Source of the DNA: Isoetes taiwanensis
Lineage: Eukaryota; Streptophyta; Lycopodiopsida; Isoetales; Isoetaceae
DNA length: 64,000 nt
Assembly: GCA_021234155.1 (NCBI GenBank)
Contig: JAJEKV010000536.1
Location: forward strand, 91,333-155,332
Direction of reading: 5' to 3'
Shown here one piece after another: positions 35,917-47,770 of this stretch; the stretch's first letter is position 1, and each line of letters opens with the position of its first letter. The position numbers and the translations under genes are program-made. The notes beneath the pieces were generated by a model. That model made no database searches and had not been told where the DNA came from. It was given only the letters and a program-made list of their open reading frames with translations.

Positions 35917-38100
35917 GCAAAGGCCCTCATGGTTTATGGAAGTCAAACTATTACATCTGTAGTGATGAGTTTCGCAATGGTTGGAACTCTTCTGGAATCC
36001 ATTACTAGTCACGTCTGCATTTTACTATACTTATCGATATATACCTTTCATTACGACACTATTCGTTATTCGTGTTATACCTTTAGAGATATACATTATA
36101 CTGACACTATATCATAATATACTCAATTTAGAAATTATTCTTTACTCACACACATTTAACGGATTATACATTATTCACCCATCCTTCACTGACCATTTCG
36201 CCTACCTTAACACCTACAGTTTCTAACATATCATCTTTCCTTTGTATTTGTTTTCTGTATACAGGTTTGGCTCATTTATATCTATATAGTTCTCATGAAC
36301 ACCTCAGAATGGAGAATTTTGGCTATATTTAGGTTGAAGACACCTCATGAACCAAATTTGCTAGTTCTAAATTTCAATGGTGGAAATATTTGAGACAATC
36401 ATTACCTTTTTTTTCTGATATGTTGCTCACATATACTATTATCTCCTTTGTCATCATAGCTTTTAAAGGACATGGTTTTTTGAATCCTTCTTGAATCATC
36501 CATTTGTCCCTAATGTACTTTTTATTCTATAATTAATGGAAAAACTCTCTCTTTTTTTCAAAAAAAAAATAAAAAATTATACATTATACGTACGCATCGA
36601 CATAGACAACATCTATTTCCGCTTTTAATATAAGACACCCTTATAATTCAAAAACTGTATAGTACAAATTCATTCTAATCAGATTAACTTCTTTTTATAT
36701 CTCTATTACACGGTCCATTCACTTTGCAATTTATTCTATTACACTCTGCCCTAAGTTTTGTTTATTATCAAATGTTTTGCTTATTTCTTATCCCCCCTTT
36801 TTTTTTGACAATTCATATATTGGTACTCTCTTTCTTATACATACCCATCAGATTTATAGTTATACTCTTTTATACCATTCACATACAGTACTTTATCCCT
36901 TATATCATTTAAGACACATATATATTCCATCTGTACATATATACTTTACATTAATTACACCCTCGTTCTTCATCGTTGCTCTTTATAATCATAATCTAAC
37001 TCTCAGTATTCCTGCTATAGTTTTTATGGCATATACATAATTATATTTTCCCATTCTATGATAGTTAACACTGCAGCCACTCTACACTTTATTCTATCAA
37101 CATTTTCTTTTCACTATATTTTTAAATACATTTCTCCTTTCGATTATCTTTCATGTTTCCACACTCACACTCTCTATCTTAACCATACATTATCTCGACA
37201 ACTGTACATGTTTTAGGTCATTATTTGTACCTATTCTCATTTACATACATTGATCACACATGCAGACACTCCTATATTTACGTTTTATAATATCCCTCTT
37301 CAATGTACTCCTCTGTTCGTCCTCACTGTTAGAATCCTTTATATTGTGTGTTATATATAGGACATTCACTTTGTACCTATTCCTTCTTACTTACTTATAT
37401 CTCTCACGCATGCACTTCATTTGGCACGGTTAAGCCGATGCCAAAAGAACAAAATTGAAGCAAAACCACGAAATGAATCCGAGCCCAAGCTCCGAAGAGT
37501 CGCAATCATGATCCTTGAAAACAAGATCTAATATGAAATACTACAAAATCATTGTATTGCTTGGATAAACAAGAGACAAACTATGCAGAACTTTACATAA
37601 GTTTGGTAAGATTCGGACGGTATCTATGCAAACTAATACATTATCAATGCTTTCAATTGATAATGAGCCTCCAAACGACGACTTGGTGTTCCACCAGTGG
37701 AGATGCTAGTAAGATGTTGAAAAGTAAACACATCTCGACCTGCAGTCGCTGTGCCCGATCATTGAAAATTGCTGAGCACTGGCCCCGAGTAACCGACCTA
37801 AACAGTGGATCATTTCGCTCGCGGAGAATCAAGATGGTATTATCAACCACCAGCTGACACACTAGACCGAGCACTGTTCTTTTTGTCTACAACATCTTGG
37901 TTTGTAAGGCTGCGAGTAGCTATAGGTGCCTCGCTGCATGGAGTCATTGCTGTAGAAGCTCTCGTAGACACTAAAGCTGTCGGTCTACCTATAAACATAT
38001 CAGAGAGAAATTTAATTAAAAAAACGAAAAGCTTGGACTAGCTATAATGAGAATTGTATATGAATCAAATCAAAATTGATTTGACATACACAGGTATCAT

Positions 38101-38155
38101 CCATGGGTAAAGTATTCGAATCGTACCATTAACGATTCGAATGCTTTACCCATGG
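38101..38155. repeat. Near-perfect 23-bp hairpin
   Basis: CCATGGGTAAAGTATTCGAA followed by TCG (38101-38123) and its reverse complement (38133-38155) differ at one position and are separated by the 9-base loop TACCATTAA. Length and near-perfect pairing are compatible with a small-RNA hairpin, or with a cruciform or MITE remnant. Confidence 0.85.
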
Positions 38156-38544
38156 ACATCCAATCTGATGACTACCAAGGTAGGCTGTTGTAGTTGGCAT
38201 GGCAAAATACAACAGAATAAAGCTCAAGATGATGAGGTTGCATCATACAATACTATAATTCCTGGCTGGATGACGAATAATAGTTATCTCCTGGAACTCA
38301 AATGTGGTTGTATAGACACGTAAGGGTAGATATCCAACATGATGCCTGCTTGGATGGGGGAGTCGAAATCAATGGGTTACGCGGAGTTATAATTTTAAAC
38401 GTCTAGGGCTAGAATATCAATGCAAGCTGGGGTGGCAGGAAATTAACTATCTAGGGAATACCAGATGTGGGGGTTTAGATAGAATTAGAAATCGCAAGGC
38501 AGGCGCCGTGATGATTCTAGGTAACTTACAAATCTCACAAAGGC

Positions 38545-39315
38545 TCACTCCCTAAATCAGAACATGATTATGGCTTATGGAGGTATGCCAAGTCATTTGT
38601 AATGCCATAATAGCGGCATGATGTCAACACAGAGGGACGCAACGTCCAACAGTTCTAAGGTAGATAACGACGGTAAATGATAACCCCCAATGATATGTGG
38701 GTTAAAAGGGTACAGGGAATTTTAACGACAAGATGTAGCCTTTAAGGAGACTATTGTATCATATGACATATAATAGTGAGTTAAAAACCAACAAGAGGGT
38801 TAAAAGATATCTGAAGGAGTAAATGGGTCGGTGATAACCCTACGGAGGACGGCTCACAACCAAAGGGGATGTAGAGAGCATATTAAAGAAGGAGAAGAAA
38901 ATAACGGACTACGATTCATTATGGGTAGGCCACTTGGTTGGGAGGGTTACTACCTGCACAACTTTGGGGATGAGTTACATAACATAAGGGTAACGGCGAT
39001 GCTCAAGAGGTTCGCTCTTGAAAATAGGGCATGACTGTGGCTTATATGCAAATGCCAAGTTACTTGTGATGGCACAACAGTGGCATGATTTCGGCATAGA
39101 AGAACATAAGAAATAACAATTCAAAGATCCATGAGGATGGTAAAGCATAGGGTTCCAATGATATGCAGGGTAAAAGTCATGGAGAAATTTGAGCGCATAA
39201 CTGTAACCTTGGAACATAGACTTATGGATCATACAGCATATAGCGGTAATTTAGAAGATAACAAGAGGGTGAAAGAAGATCTAAAATTTTAGGTTATTTG
39301 GTGATCCTATGGACG
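38545..39315. repeat. Diverged tandem repeat, period about 467 bp
   Basis: The segment around 38560-38635 (GGCTTATG, ATGCCAAGT, TGGCATAA and GCGGCATGAT type words) recurs around 39027-39102 with many substitutions. A following AACAAGAGGGT word occurs at the same relative place in both copies. Confidence 0.7.
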
Positions 39316-41054
39316 AATATATGTTATATCTAGCGTAAGGTGATGAGCAGCATTGGGAGTAAGAAGCAACATGTTTCAAGGCCAGGGTAAAGGAGATCGA
39401 TGATAGTCGCAAGAAGTTAGCAAAAAAGAAGACGAAATGAATGGACTATTATTTATTACATATGGGCTACCGGGTTGAAAGGCAGCAAGGGGGTTTGTGA
39501 AAAACGACGAGGACTTAATACGGGCCTTAGGGATAGAAGAATTTCAATTTTTAGGATAACATGGCGAACAATAATTTTACAAGGAACCCAAGAGTAGAAG
39601 GAATCGTTGTAGAAGGGTGCCTGATTGGTACTAATATTTGGGATTATTGTTCTGATTTTCCTGAGATATGTAGGTTATTCTTTAAATTTAGTGACCCTAA
39701 GACACTAAGATAATGGTTGGAAGGAGTTTGCTCCAATCAAATTTAGGTATCCTTGAAAGTGTTGATGAGTCAAGAATGGTAGCATACCTTCAAGTGTTAG
39801 GGTAGAACGACTTGAAAAGAGGTTTGGCCATCGCAAACAAGTATATGATGCAGATATATAATCACTACAATATAAGCGGTAAAGGGTGGTACAAATTGAT
39901 ACTAAAGTTTATGCTCTAGATAGATTCGAGTGAGGTGTTGACATGGCTGTGGGAGTTCGAACTCAAGCAAGCACTATATGTTACAGAGTGTGTCGTGACC
40001 TAAGAAAGGATTTTTTTTTATTTTTATTTTTTTAAGGAGCACGAACATAAAGAAAAGTAGTGAAGGGTGATGGTACAATTTACAAACCCAAGGCCTAGAG
40101 GTTGTTGCATGGCAGTGTCTAGTTGGTTGGGTCAAGAGAGGTCTATTCGCTGAGAAGTAAGGCGAGTCAAGGCTTAGAGACTAAAAGAAACAGCATTAGG
40201 TATGGTTGGCTCTATAGTGTTACTTAGCTCCTAACATGTGAAGCCGAATAAAATAGCATTTAAAGCTGTTGAAGGTAGTAGAGATTAAACGAAGGCAAGG
40301 TTGAACGAATTTTGCTACCAAGACATTTACTAGAGAAAAATTATTTAAACATCAGTACTGGAGAATTCCGTACTTCTAGGGTATTGCTGCGAGCGAACGT
40401 TTATCAAAGGGGAGGGCGGATTAGGATCCAACTAAGGAGATTCTATCTCGCTCAGAAGAGTCGTCGTTCATCTCGCATCGACAAAGTGCGATACTATGGT
40501 CGGGGAACCCATTTGCCGAGGCCAATAATGACCCTTGGTTGAGCGCGCCTTGCCATGGTTACACAAGTCCGGCGGAGTTGTTGCCATCACAGCATGGGTT
40601 TACGGAAAGCATGGGTTAGAAAGAACTTCTTTTTTTTTTTTTTCCACACGGTCAAAACCTGCATAAAATATTTTTTTGATGTTTAGAATCGAAAATTAAG
40701 GCCCCTTTTTCCCCAAGTACGTCGATTTGGGTTTTAGGCTCAAATGTCGATGCCAGGGAGTCGACCAAGGGGTGCCCTAGGCTAATTTAAATGTTCCCGA
40801 TTCAATGGAACAACAGTTGCCTCAATCCGAGAGAATGTTATGGCCTCTGGAAGAGAGGAACCGCATTCTGTCAAAACTCAACATAGTCTCACCCTTATAT
40901 CTTCAAATTTATCTTCTTAAATAACTCATTTACCACAAATTTGGCCATCAATCATACTACTTACGTGTTTCTAGGAGAATTTCCTATCCCAACTAATTAA
41001 CATTCTAAAGAGTTAGAACATGGCCAGTGCAATGATCTGGTCCACCAAAATCAT

Positions 41055-41066
41055 GCTCTGATACCA
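41055..41066 (-). other. Primer binding site for initiator tRNA-Met
   Basis: The minus strand reads TGGTATCAGAGC one base after the end of the 5' LTR. It is the common primer site of plant LTR retrotransposons, complementary to the 3' end of initiator tRNA-Met. It fixes the element's orientation as minus. Confidence 0.9.
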
Positions 41067-41067
41067 T

Positions 41068-42595
41068 TGTGACGCTCCCCAAACCTATACGATGCTCCCA
41101 TCATATAAATACGGGAAATCCCCTCTTCCATGGCGGCTAAGGCCCTTTATCTACCTCAGACCACATGTGATGGCCAGATGTCTGGGTGAAGGACATGGAG
41201 GTGTCATTCGTCCCATGCCTTCTATGGGAATCCCATATCGCGGAAGCGTGCATACATGTTAGCACCTGGCGACAATACAAATAAATAATATGCCACCACG
41301 AAGGTGGCCCATCCGTCATCACATGAATAACAACAGAGTGCCAATATAACATAAGAAGTGCATCAGAAATAAGGATTCTACCTCGGGCTTAGACTCAAGG
41401 GGGTCAACTGATAGTCAGGGCCTTCGGATAATAACAGACGGAATCATGGCAATGGTGTTGGCTGGCATAGAACAATGGCTAGAGTAGTCCACTCCATCCG
41501 CCCCTCCTATGCACACTTTGTAGATAGGCTGAATCATGCTATGATGTGGTTATAACCTTTCGGAGAGGCAATCTCATGGATTCCTCTGACGAGGCAGGGA
41601 GGAAATGAATTCACTCCCAGAACATGATGGTTTCATGGGTGTCTAGAGGATCGTAGTTCCTTTAGGCAACCACGCATTCGTACCCATCTTTAAACCCCCA
41701 AAATCCAATAGGCCGCCCCGCCACACCCATCGAGCCCAAGACGTCTTTTTAGGTATATATCCTGCGACCCAAGAGGTGTCAGACCCATACCCGGCACTAT
41801 ACGGTGACCGGCTATAAGTCTAGCACACGATAGGAATACTGTAGTCAAACTAGGCAGGATTCCACCTCCATTTCACCATCATGCTCGTTATCTGGTGATG
41901 AATCACAACATAGCATCCATAGCCTGGTGGCCTCTTGTGCACAGGCTACATTTATTGGGATTTAAGGGATTTTAGCTAGGAGCATCTCTACTTCTACATA
42001 GCCTTTAGGTCTCTACCCCCCCTTAATCCCCATAAACACAGGAGGAACAGAAGAGAACTATCATTAAACATCAACATAAAATAGAGATTAACCATACATC
42101 TATTCATACAAGGGTTAATCCTAGCTATGTTCTAACCATATAAGGGTTAATCCTATGACTATCTAGGAATCCAAGCTATCTACATACTAACCAGAATCAT
42201 AGCTAGATCCACTATCTCTCTAGTTCTCTATCATTCTGGCTAGAACAGGGTTGAAAAGCAGATCCTCCTCCACTAATCTCCCCCAATACGAATTGGGGCA
42301 AATTGGGGTGGAAGCCCCAATTTTGGTATCCCAAATTAGCAAGCCTGCCTTGCCCAATTGATTTGGGCCAGGTGGCAACTGTAGATTGGTTATTATTAAC
42401 TAGTTTAATATTTTAAGCCCTTTTAATATCAGGTTAAGCCCTAAATTCGAATTAGGGTTTAGGGTTAACACCTTAATAATTAATGATTAACATAGCTACA
42501 CTTAGCTTATGAATAATTAATGCACCATTAATTATTCATAGTCAACGTGCCATGTATTTATACCCAAAAGACATATAAATACGTGGAACGTCACG
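41068..42595 (-). repeat. 5' LTR of the gypsy-type element
   Basis: Similar to 4211-6049, from TGTGACGCTCC to AACGTCAC, without the 236-bp MITE and with several smaller indels. The final base that should complete CGTCACA is G here. The minus-strand start holds two TATAAATA-like motifs that may act as promoter. Confidence 0.85.
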
Positions 42596-45500
42596 TGCAT
42601 CATATGCAACAATGTGCAGAGTGTATAGATGAGATTGATTTAGTGTAGATTGTACATTTTGTTGCTTGTTAATATTATGAATGAGTTGGCAATCATTAGA
42701 CGATATGGAAATGGGGATTTGACCCCGTCAACATTTGGAAAGGGTGGTGAGAATTCCATGTGATGAAATATTCCTTCCTCGGATGGAGGACCAGATTTAC
42801 CGTATAGTAGATATGGCCATATAGGATATGAGGGCCAATTTTGTCTCTAGAATGCAATGGAAGAATGATTAGACTTCCTTACATTGAAAATAAGATTTAT
42901 TGCAATCATTCTTTTAGCTCTTAAATTTTTGCGATTGCCTTTTCCATGTAAATACATGTTCTTTATGAAAATGCTTTTGCATTAGGCAAGATCAAATACC
43001 AAAATCCAATAAACACTGGACACACTATAAATTTGATCCCATCCAACTAGTAACTCCATAAGTTTCAAAAGTGATGATCTTGGGTTCGAGTCCTCATGAG
43101 AAAGAGAATGAAGTAGCATTTTTAACAGTTAAAGATGGGTGCCATTCATAGGCCAGTTGATCTTTGGAGCTCCTTCTCCTCTTTTCCTTTCACTTCTTCA
43201 AACGTTAGATGCTCTATTCTTTCATATCCTTGACGGATATATAAGCTTGTCTCGTCAATTGCTAAGGTGATGCTAGACCATTCTTGCTAGATCAAGGTGG
43301 AAAATACAGTTTTTATAATTCCCGTTGTGTTTATTAATCTTATAAAATGTGACAAAATGGGATGGTTACATGTAAACAACCAAGGAGACATTTTCTCTTC
43401 ATTGTTGACGTGATGTGAAATACGAAGGCAATGAGAAGTCTATGATAGATCCTAGATGTATTTTGGTGAATGACTCTTTTTCTTTAAAGAAAAGAATTTT
43501 TACTTTTACAAGAAATTAGCTTTGGTTCCAAACCTACAAAGTTGGACCCACTATTGATGTATATAAATGCAAAGTGTGCTTAGTAAATTTATGTCAGTTC
43601 GAAATGTTGTGAAAATAACTCAATGTGAGGACACAAAGAACACAAACCCCACCCCAGAGAATCCAGAGCACAAAAGAATATTGAGACAACTATGATGCAG
43701 TAATAAATACCTATTATACGTAATGTTCATTGGAATATTTTTGTAAATGGATTGGTACATATCATAAGTCCATCAAGTTATTATAATCTATGATTGGAAC
43801 ACAACATACGACACACTCTTTGCATTTACTGAATAAGCTCTGTACAGACTCCTATTTTGGAGCATATATAGACCTATAAGTTTACTAAAACATGAAAAGA
43901 AAAATAAAAATCACAAAGCTATCCTCCATTATCTTGATATAAAACCTTCCAAAACCTTCTTATTTTCTTCAATCACATTACAGAGTCCTCAAACTCATGC
44001 ACATCTTTTAGAGCTTCTTTAAGTCTTCCTTCTTAATCAATATTTAAAACCTTTTTATCTTCGATATCATAATGATACTGGCTAGTTATGAGTGATGTGG
44101 CACTCTCAAATTCCTCATAGCTTTGAACGGTAGGAAGAGTAGAATGCAAGCGCCTAGCGTCTACTTCAGAAGATATATTACATATGGTACCAAATGAAAA
44201 TTGACGCAGATTGCCAGTTGATAGACCTTTGCAGACTCATCGAAATGACTTAGAGTAGAATTAACTTGGTAGAAATTTTCCTAATGCAAAGACTCCATCT
44301 GCTGCAGATTCCAGTGCTCACCATCGGAATTAAAAATAGCATGGCCAAGGCCAAGCTGTTTTAATCAATGGGGCCGAATGAAGTGGCAAGCCCGTCCTGC
44401 AACAAAAGCAGAAAATCATGGGCAAATATGGAAGAAGAGCAAGCATGCAAATCTGTTCACATGCAAGCTAAGATTAAGTCTAGAAAATGAGGAACATATC
44501 CAAGGCTCAAATAGCTTAATATGCTAGTGCCCATAACTCCAAGTTGCCATAAACACTGCCATAGCGCCAACTTTTATATAAATGATCTGGAAATAGAATA
44601 GAATAGAGTTTTTATTGTCTAGGGAGACCAGTCGGCCTATGGGTCCCAAAAAGGAGACGCAAAAAACATATTACTGTCAGGGTTAAAAAACCCCGTCTCG
44701 AGGGATTTTCGGGGGAAAAACTGTGACAGGAATGAGAGTGTTGTCAAACTGTACAGATCATGAGGACAGACATATATATACACACAAATCAGGCAAGTGC
44801 TTGAGGACTGAGCTGATCCTGGCGATCCATGACCTCTTGAAGGTATGATCCCAGCATCTGCATCGAGGTCGTGCTCAACATCACATGCAACGGCTGGCCA
44901 GGTCGGACTAGCTCAGCATAGCATGTCTGAATTTCATCATATGCTAGACAACTCTGAAGGATGTGGCATTCGACTTCTACATCTCAATCTTGTCAGTGTG
45001 GAAAGAGAGCTGAATTAAAATACTCAAAAACTTTACTTTACTGTAAGAATAGCTCTTAGGAAGAAAATCCAGTTCATAGACAAGCTTTTTCTGGCTCTTC
45101 GATTTTCTCACAATGCATCATGTTCTTGCGCGCCCAATCGAGAACGAAGGAAGGTTTGCAAGAGCTCCAACGAGAAGAAACAAAGGCAAACAGTGTCTTA
45201 TCTCTAATCTGGCCGTACATGTAGTGCATGAACATGTGCATGAACCCACATTTAGATTGCGGCATAGAAACAAATATATTTCTAACAAAAATTACAAACT
45301 ACGTTACTTTTTTTTCTTTTGACGGATAAAAAAAGATGTCATTCACTTTGAGAGAACAATACATAGCCACGTGGCAGGGGTGTACCCATCTACGAACATG
45401 AGATGGGGATAGGTACATGGCTCCAGCTTGCACTCATTTGATAGCTACATGGCTCCAGCTTGCACTGTTCTCTTTTTCGACTAAGGTAAATTTAGAAAGG

Positions 45501-45626
45501 TGCCCCATATTTCTACTTTTACCTCTTCTTCACACTCTCCTAAATTACATATGATGTGATAAAAGAAAAAGAATCAATTTGTTGTCCAAATTTTCGTGTG
45601 TTTTACTCTATGTATCGTTGGATGTT
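42596..45626. other. Intergenic, no gene recognised
   Basis: About 3 kb of AT-rich sequence without convincing coding or RNA structure. One tRNA-like B-box word, GGGTTCGAGTCCTCA, occurs at about 43083, but no matching A box or stem is present, so it may be a SINE trace. An AGAATAGAATAGA-type motif near 44595 resembles one in ACP intron 3 (about 2258). Confidence 0.4.
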
Positions 45627-46449
45627 AACAGGACTGCCAGATGAATTATATGATGCAATTGATGAGCCACCGTTTGAAGATAAAATTGATGTAAGCAATT
45701 TATTTCCATCAATGGCATTCATAATATAATAAGGTTCAGGCTTCAGATCAGTAGTTTACCTACGTTTGCTTTAGTTAAGGCCTGAAGGGCCCAAAAAATT
45801 TTTTAATATAACAATCAACACACAACTACCATTAACATTATTAACACAAACCATTGCATTTAACACATTTAAATTAAAATCCCCCTTAAACCCCCTTTGG
45901 TTTGGGTGCATATTCACACGGGGGGTTACATAGGGCAGCGAGAGCTCCAAAAATATATTTACAATACATGTATAAAATTAACACCATTAAGTACATTCTC
46001 TCAAACCTTATAGTATTTTGCAAACTTTGTTATATAGTATACAAAAACTTGTACATGCAATACCCCACAAACGAGGATCGCTATGTACGGTCCAGATCTT
46101 GGAATAAAGGGCAAATATGCCCATCCGACAGCTCTCGTTGCCCGGAGTAACCCCCCGTGTGAATATGCACCCAAACCAAAGGGGGTTTAAGGGAGATTTT
46201 AATTTAAATGTGTTAAATGCAATGGTTTGTGTTAATAATGTTAATGGTAGTTGTGTGTTGATTGTTATATTAAAAAATTTTTTGGGCCCTTCAGGCCTTA
46301 ACTAAAGCAAACGTAGGTAAACTACTGATCTGAAGCCTGAACCTTATTATATTATGAATGCCATTGATGGAAATAAATTGCCTACATCAATTTTATCTTC
46401 AAACGGTGGCTCATCAATTGCATCATATAATTCATCTGGCAGTCCTGTT
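45627..46449. repeat. Near-perfect inverted repeat with 320-bp arms
   Basis: The left arm 45627-45946 and right arm 46130-46449 are equal in length and almost identical as reverse complements, with a 183-bp spacer. The outer end of each arm begins AACAGGACTGCCAGATGAAT. This looks like a real exon start: after a CAG acceptor it reads GLPDELYDAIDEPPFEDKID and then a GTAAGC donor. The inner part of each arm is the CCCCCGTGTG transposon end also found at 13.9-14.03 kb. A transcript through it would fold into a long double-stranded RNA. It may be a foldback element that picked up an exon, or a tail-to-tail duplication. Confidence 0.9.
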
Positions 46450-46755
46450 GGGCTTAAGCCCTTGGCATTCCATTTGATTCAGTAGCCCAACAGCTTTCCT
46501 AGGTTGACCATGTTTACCATATGTTGAAATCATTGGGACCCGCGATACTACATTCCAGGCAAGGCATAGCATTAAAAGTGCGCAATGCTTTTTATCCAAA
46601 CTACCATATTTGCCATATAAACTCAAAAGGAGATTTCCCAAATACACATTTCCCTCCATGCCCCTTTGGACAATCTGTTCATGGATCTGTTCATTTGAAG
46701 CCAGAAATGCTCCTACCCATGTTGAATCAAAACCATTGCTTTGACAGCCACACAA
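46450..46755 (-). pseudogene. Pentatricopeptide repeat protein fragment
   Basis: PPR proteins bind organellar RNA for editing, splicing and stability. On the minus strand from 46755 the frame reads IHEQIVQRGMEGNVYLGNLL, then LYGKYGSLD, then WNVVSRVPMISTYGKHGQ, then AVGLLNQMECQGLKPN. These are the typical phrases of plant PLS-class PPR arrays (VGNSLVDMYAKCGSLEDA, NVVSWNAMI, AL.LF.QM...G.KPN). The repeat between GSLD and WNVV is garbled, and similarity stops at LKPN exactly where the 320-bp inverted repeat begins. About two repeats survive, against a dozen or more in a functional protein. Confidence 0.75.
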
Positions 46756-46976
46756 GTATTCAAGGCAATGAATGTTGTGCTATGACCTGTGTTCTACAAC
46801 TGTGAATGATAACTTGTTAATAAAACATCAAGTCTCCCAATCATTTACCTCGAGGTCATGAAACCCACTAGCTAAACAAGAGGTTCAATGCTGAATCCTT
46901 TATGTCATGTCCCACCAGACTAGAGATGCATAAAGCGTAAGCCCAGAATTATATGCATAGCCTCTGAAAGCAATTA

Positions 46977-47533
46977 AAGCCCGTTTATAACCTTGTCGAG
47001 AAGAGAAAGACGCTGTCCTTGATCTTCAACCATCATCTCTTGCTTACGAACTATTTGTATGAGAGAAAAAGGTGCCTCGCATCGCATCAACACAATCTTT
47101 GTTTTATGGCACTCTGGGGCAAGATTGCCATGCAGCCTGTCTGTACAAAGGGACAACTAACTAACTTCATGGAGCAGGCTGTCACACAATGCCTATCCAT
47201 TTCCCCTCGCATCACAAGGGCTTTGCAATTCTGCTGCTCACAGGGCATTAATTTATAATGACAAGATCGGTCATGAACATCAAGCTGAAATGCAGAGCAT
47301 ACTTCAACACACCCATCATTTTGGAAAGTGACAGGCCTGAAGGGACACTTAGCTTTGTGTTCCACAAGCTCTTCACGCGTCTCGAATGCCATGTTGCAAT
47401 GGCTTATAAAACCTACATCCACCATCCCAAGAATTTGTGTCGCAAAACTTTCCCTGCGGCCTATAATCCAAGCTCCAGCTTGATCCAAGTCCCCCATAAA
47501 ATCCTCAACTCTATCATCCTTCCTATCACTCAA
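46977..47533 (-). pseudogene. TRAF-type zinc finger protein, probably frameshifted fragment
   Basis: The minus frame 47533-47087 (148 codons) reads through several Cys/His pairs: HKAKCPFRPVTFQNDGCVEV, then DVHDRSCHYKLMPCEQQNCK, then MRGEMDRHCVTACSMKLVSC, then PFVQTGCMAILPQ. This matches plant TRAF-type zinc finger proteins (CPFR.V.C.N.GC.E.F, H...C.FK.LPCEQ.C, M.RREMDRHC.T.C.MKLVNCPF). The fingers are shortened: the first Cys pair lacks one expected Cys (VTF for VTC). The frame stops just after IKQRLC; family-like text continues in another frame to 46977 (LSLLDKVINGL), so a frameshift is likely. No introns are evident. With neighbouring broken fragments it is probably a pseudogene. Confidence 0.65.
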
Positions 47534-47770
47534 GAGCTATGTGTGGCTTCTCTTCCTCGCGCTTTTTAAGAATAGCCTGAAGAATAAACACGGTATCGTC
47601 TCAAAAATTAGAAAGAAATGGAATGGGCAGTATCCACAAGCTACCTGAGCTTCTGCAGTGGGCTTTGTTTTCAAAACAGTCGAATAGATCTGTCCATTCT
47701 GCTTTGCAATTGTCAAATGTGCCTTCGCGGTAATACTGTGTCATTTGATACACAGGCGCTGTAGACTATG

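Larger units (their letters stand above)
35917..41054 (-). other. Decayed 5' internal region of the gypsy-type element
   Basis: Gag, protease and reverse transcriptase should lie here, but I found no recognisable motif. From about 36000 to 37400 the plus strand is almost pyrimidine plus A, with very little G and many runs of T and CTT. From about 38300 to 40200 the plus strand is instead purine-rich. The change suggests foreign or rearranged sequence rather than an ordinary gag-pol. Confidence 0.4.
4211..42595 (-). mobile_element. Ty3/gypsy-type LTR retrotransposon, split by a nested giant element
   Basis: Two related sequences in the same orientation (4211-6049 and 41068-42595) both begin TGTGACG; the first ends CGTCACA and the second CGTCACG. 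Next to the right copy, on its inner side, is GCTCTGATACCA, which on the minus strand is the initiator tRNA-Met primer site TGGTATCAGAGC. Next to the left copy, on its inner side, is a purine tract on the minus strand. Together these place the 5' LTR on the right and the 3' LTR on the left. Remnants of integrase and a chromodomain-like segment in the same orientation (35.6-35.9 kb) point to a chromovirus-type gypsy element. Excluding the nested insertion, the internal region is about 6.4 kb. No intact gag or pol remains. The outer 5-bp flanks do not match as a target duplication, so one end may have been altered or the LTRs may come from different copies. Confidence 0.75.

Noticed and set aside
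43075..43100. tRNA gene at the GGGTTCGAGTCC word
   Set aside because: No A box or pairing stems in the expected positions. A lone B-box match is common by chance.
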